A stretch of 6,883 nt of DNA from Methanobacteriota archaeon (GTDB lineage: Archaea; Thermoplasmatota; Poseidoniia; Poseidoniales; Poseidoniaceae). Location: positions 12,656 to 19,538 of the forward strand of contig NZXL01000023.1 in NCBI GenBank assembly GCA_002697705.1, in the 5' to 3' direction. The notes below the pieces were generated by a model that saw nothing but the letters and a program-made list of their open reading frames with translations, had not been told where the DNA came from and searched no databases. The stretch's first letter is position 1; the number at the start of each line of letters is the position of its first letter. Below, piece after piece: positions 6,133-6,883 of the stretch. The translations under genes and the position numbers were made by a program.

Positions 6133-6849
6133 ATGGGTAAGAGAATACGTGCACAGAGAAAAGGTTCGTCACCACGATATCGTGTTGCGAGCCATAAATT
6201 CCCAGGGGCAAATAGAATGCCTAGAGCTAATGGTATAGTAGGTGAAGTTTCAGATTTGATTCATAGCCCAGTACACTCTGCTCCACTAGCAAAGATAGAC
6301 CTTCCAGATGGAGACTCTACCTTGGTTGTTGCAACTGAAGGGATCGCAATTGGAACTAAAGTTGCTATTGGTGACAATGTTTCGCTTAGACCTGGAAATA
6401 TTACTTCTATAGGTAATATCCCAGAAGGTACAGCAATCAACAATCTTGAATTGCGTCCTGGAGATGGCGGTAAAGTCGCAAGATCTGCAGGAAATTCATG
6501 CTATGTTGAAGCAAGAATCGGTGACAAAGTTCGTATTAGAATGCCATCAGGTTCTCTGAAGGAACTTTCTATCAACTGCCGTGCTACAATCGGTGTTCTT
6601 GCTGGACATGGTCGTGATGAAATGCCTCTAAGAACTGCAGGTGCTGCATACTACAAGGCTAAGGCAAGAGGTAAATTGTATCCTCATGTAAGTGGTGTTG
6701 CAATGAATCCTGTAGACCACCCGCATGGTGGTGGAAATCACCAAGCTGTTCACGGTCCTAACTCTGTAGCACGTGGTACACCACCTGGTGCTAAGGTTGG
6801 AATTATTGCTCCAAGGCGAACTGGAAGAGGTCGCGGAAAGAAGATTTGA
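6133..6849 (+). CDS. rpl2: Large subunit ribosomal protein uL2 (L2)
   Basis: uL2 is a primary 23S rRNA binder needed for subunit association and peptidyl transfer. The 238-residue length matches archaeal L2. Residues 1-24 give the archaeal-type basic start (MGKRIRAQRKG...). The OB-fold and SH3-like core follows, with KVAIGDNVSLRPGN, IPEGTAINNLELRPGDGG (96-113) and YVEARIGDKVRIRMPSG (124-140). The C-terminal active-centre loop SGVAMNPVDHPHGGG (187-201) is intact, including the conserved histidines at 196 and 198. The tail TPPGAKVGIIAPRRTGRGRGKK is typical. The start is fixed by the GAGGTGA SD. It is 11 bases from uL23 and ends in a TGA that is part of the uS19 SD. Confidence 0.97.
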   Translation: MGKRIRAQRKGSSPRYRVASHKFPGANRMPRANGIVGEVSDLIHSPVHSAPLAKIDLPDGDSTLVVATEGIAIGTKVAIGDNVSLRPGNITSIGNIPEGTAINNLELRPGDGGKVARSAGNSCYVEARIGDKVRIRMPSGSLKELSINCRATIGVLAGHGRDEMPLRTAGAAYYKAKARGKLYPHVSGVAMNPVDHPHGGGNHQAVHGPNSVARGTPPGAKVGIIAPRRTGRGRGKKI

Positions 6850-6855
6850 GGTGAT
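6848..6855 (+). promoter_or_regulatory. SD overlapping uL2 stop, for uS19
   Basis: GAGGTGAT starts in the uL2 TGA (6847-6849). Its spacing is five bases to the ATG at 6861 and only one base to the ATG at 6857, which favours 6861. Confidence 0.7.
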
Positions 6856-6860
6856 TATGT

Positions 6861-6883
6861 ATGGCAAGAAAGAAGAAGAAGTC
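6861..6883 (+). CDS. rps19: Start of small subunit ribosomal protein uS19 (S19), cut by window end
   Basis: Only about seven codons are visible, reading MARKKKK. Identity is inferred mainly from position: archaeal operons run uL3, uL4, uL23, uL2, uS19. The lysine-rich start would suit the N-terminal tail of archaeal S19 (uS19), a protein of the small subunit head. An alternative ATG at 6857 in another frame gives MYGKKEEEV, a less fitting start with poor SD spacing. Confidence 0.6.

Noticed and set aside
1..6883. CRISPR array, insertion sequence, transposon ends or prophage
   Set aside because: No spaced direct repeats, transposase or integrase motifs, or terminal inverted repeats were seen. 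Gene content is core housekeeping.

Overview
The window looks like a piece of a low-GC euryarchaeal genome. The evidence is archaeal/eukaryotic-type ribosomal proteins in the archaeal order uL3-uL4-uL23-uL2-uS19, a fused Hef helicase-nuclease (a euryarchaeal protein), AT-rich TATA-type promoters, one of them positioned for leaderless transcription, and Shine-Dalgarno (SD) sites matching the archaeal 16S tail. Coding GC is roughly 35-40% in the stretches I counted by hand. A planktonic marine lineage such as Marine Group II/III (Poseidoniia-like) would fit, but this is an inference from overall impression and not a proven placement.

Layout. (1) 1-711, +: 3' part of an HdrB/SdhE-type CCG-domain protein whose Fe-S cysteine motifs are degenerate. 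(2) 747-1028, +: a small unrecognised 93-residue protein with its own leaderless-type promoter. (3) 1015-3615, -: Hef, a DEAH helicase joined to an XPF/ERCC4 nuclease and a helix-hairpin-helix tail, with a PCNA-binding motif in the linker. It converges on and overlaps the small gene by 14 bp. (4) About 3616-3950: a divergent control region between hef and the ribosomal operon. Its hef-proximal half is AT-rich and promoter-like. Its distal half (about 3761-3920) is about 62% GC and folds on paper into a compact multi-junction RNA just upstream of the uL3 start. (5) 3951-6883, +: the ribosomal protein operon uL3, uL4, uL23, uL2 and the first codons of uS19, tightly packed, with three of the four junctions built from the same TGAGGTGA stop/SD overlap.

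How it works together. The ribosomal genes form one translationally coupled operon for large- and small-subunit proteins. The structured leader sits where an autoregulatory target or riboregulator would be expected, and contains a 7-nt segment complementary to the bases between the uL3 SD and its ATG. Hef (fork repair) and the HdrB-like protein (redox/electron transfer family) have no evident functional link to the operon.

The most novel-looking item is the uL3 leader RNA and its possible two-state switch. I do not recognise it as any known RNA class.
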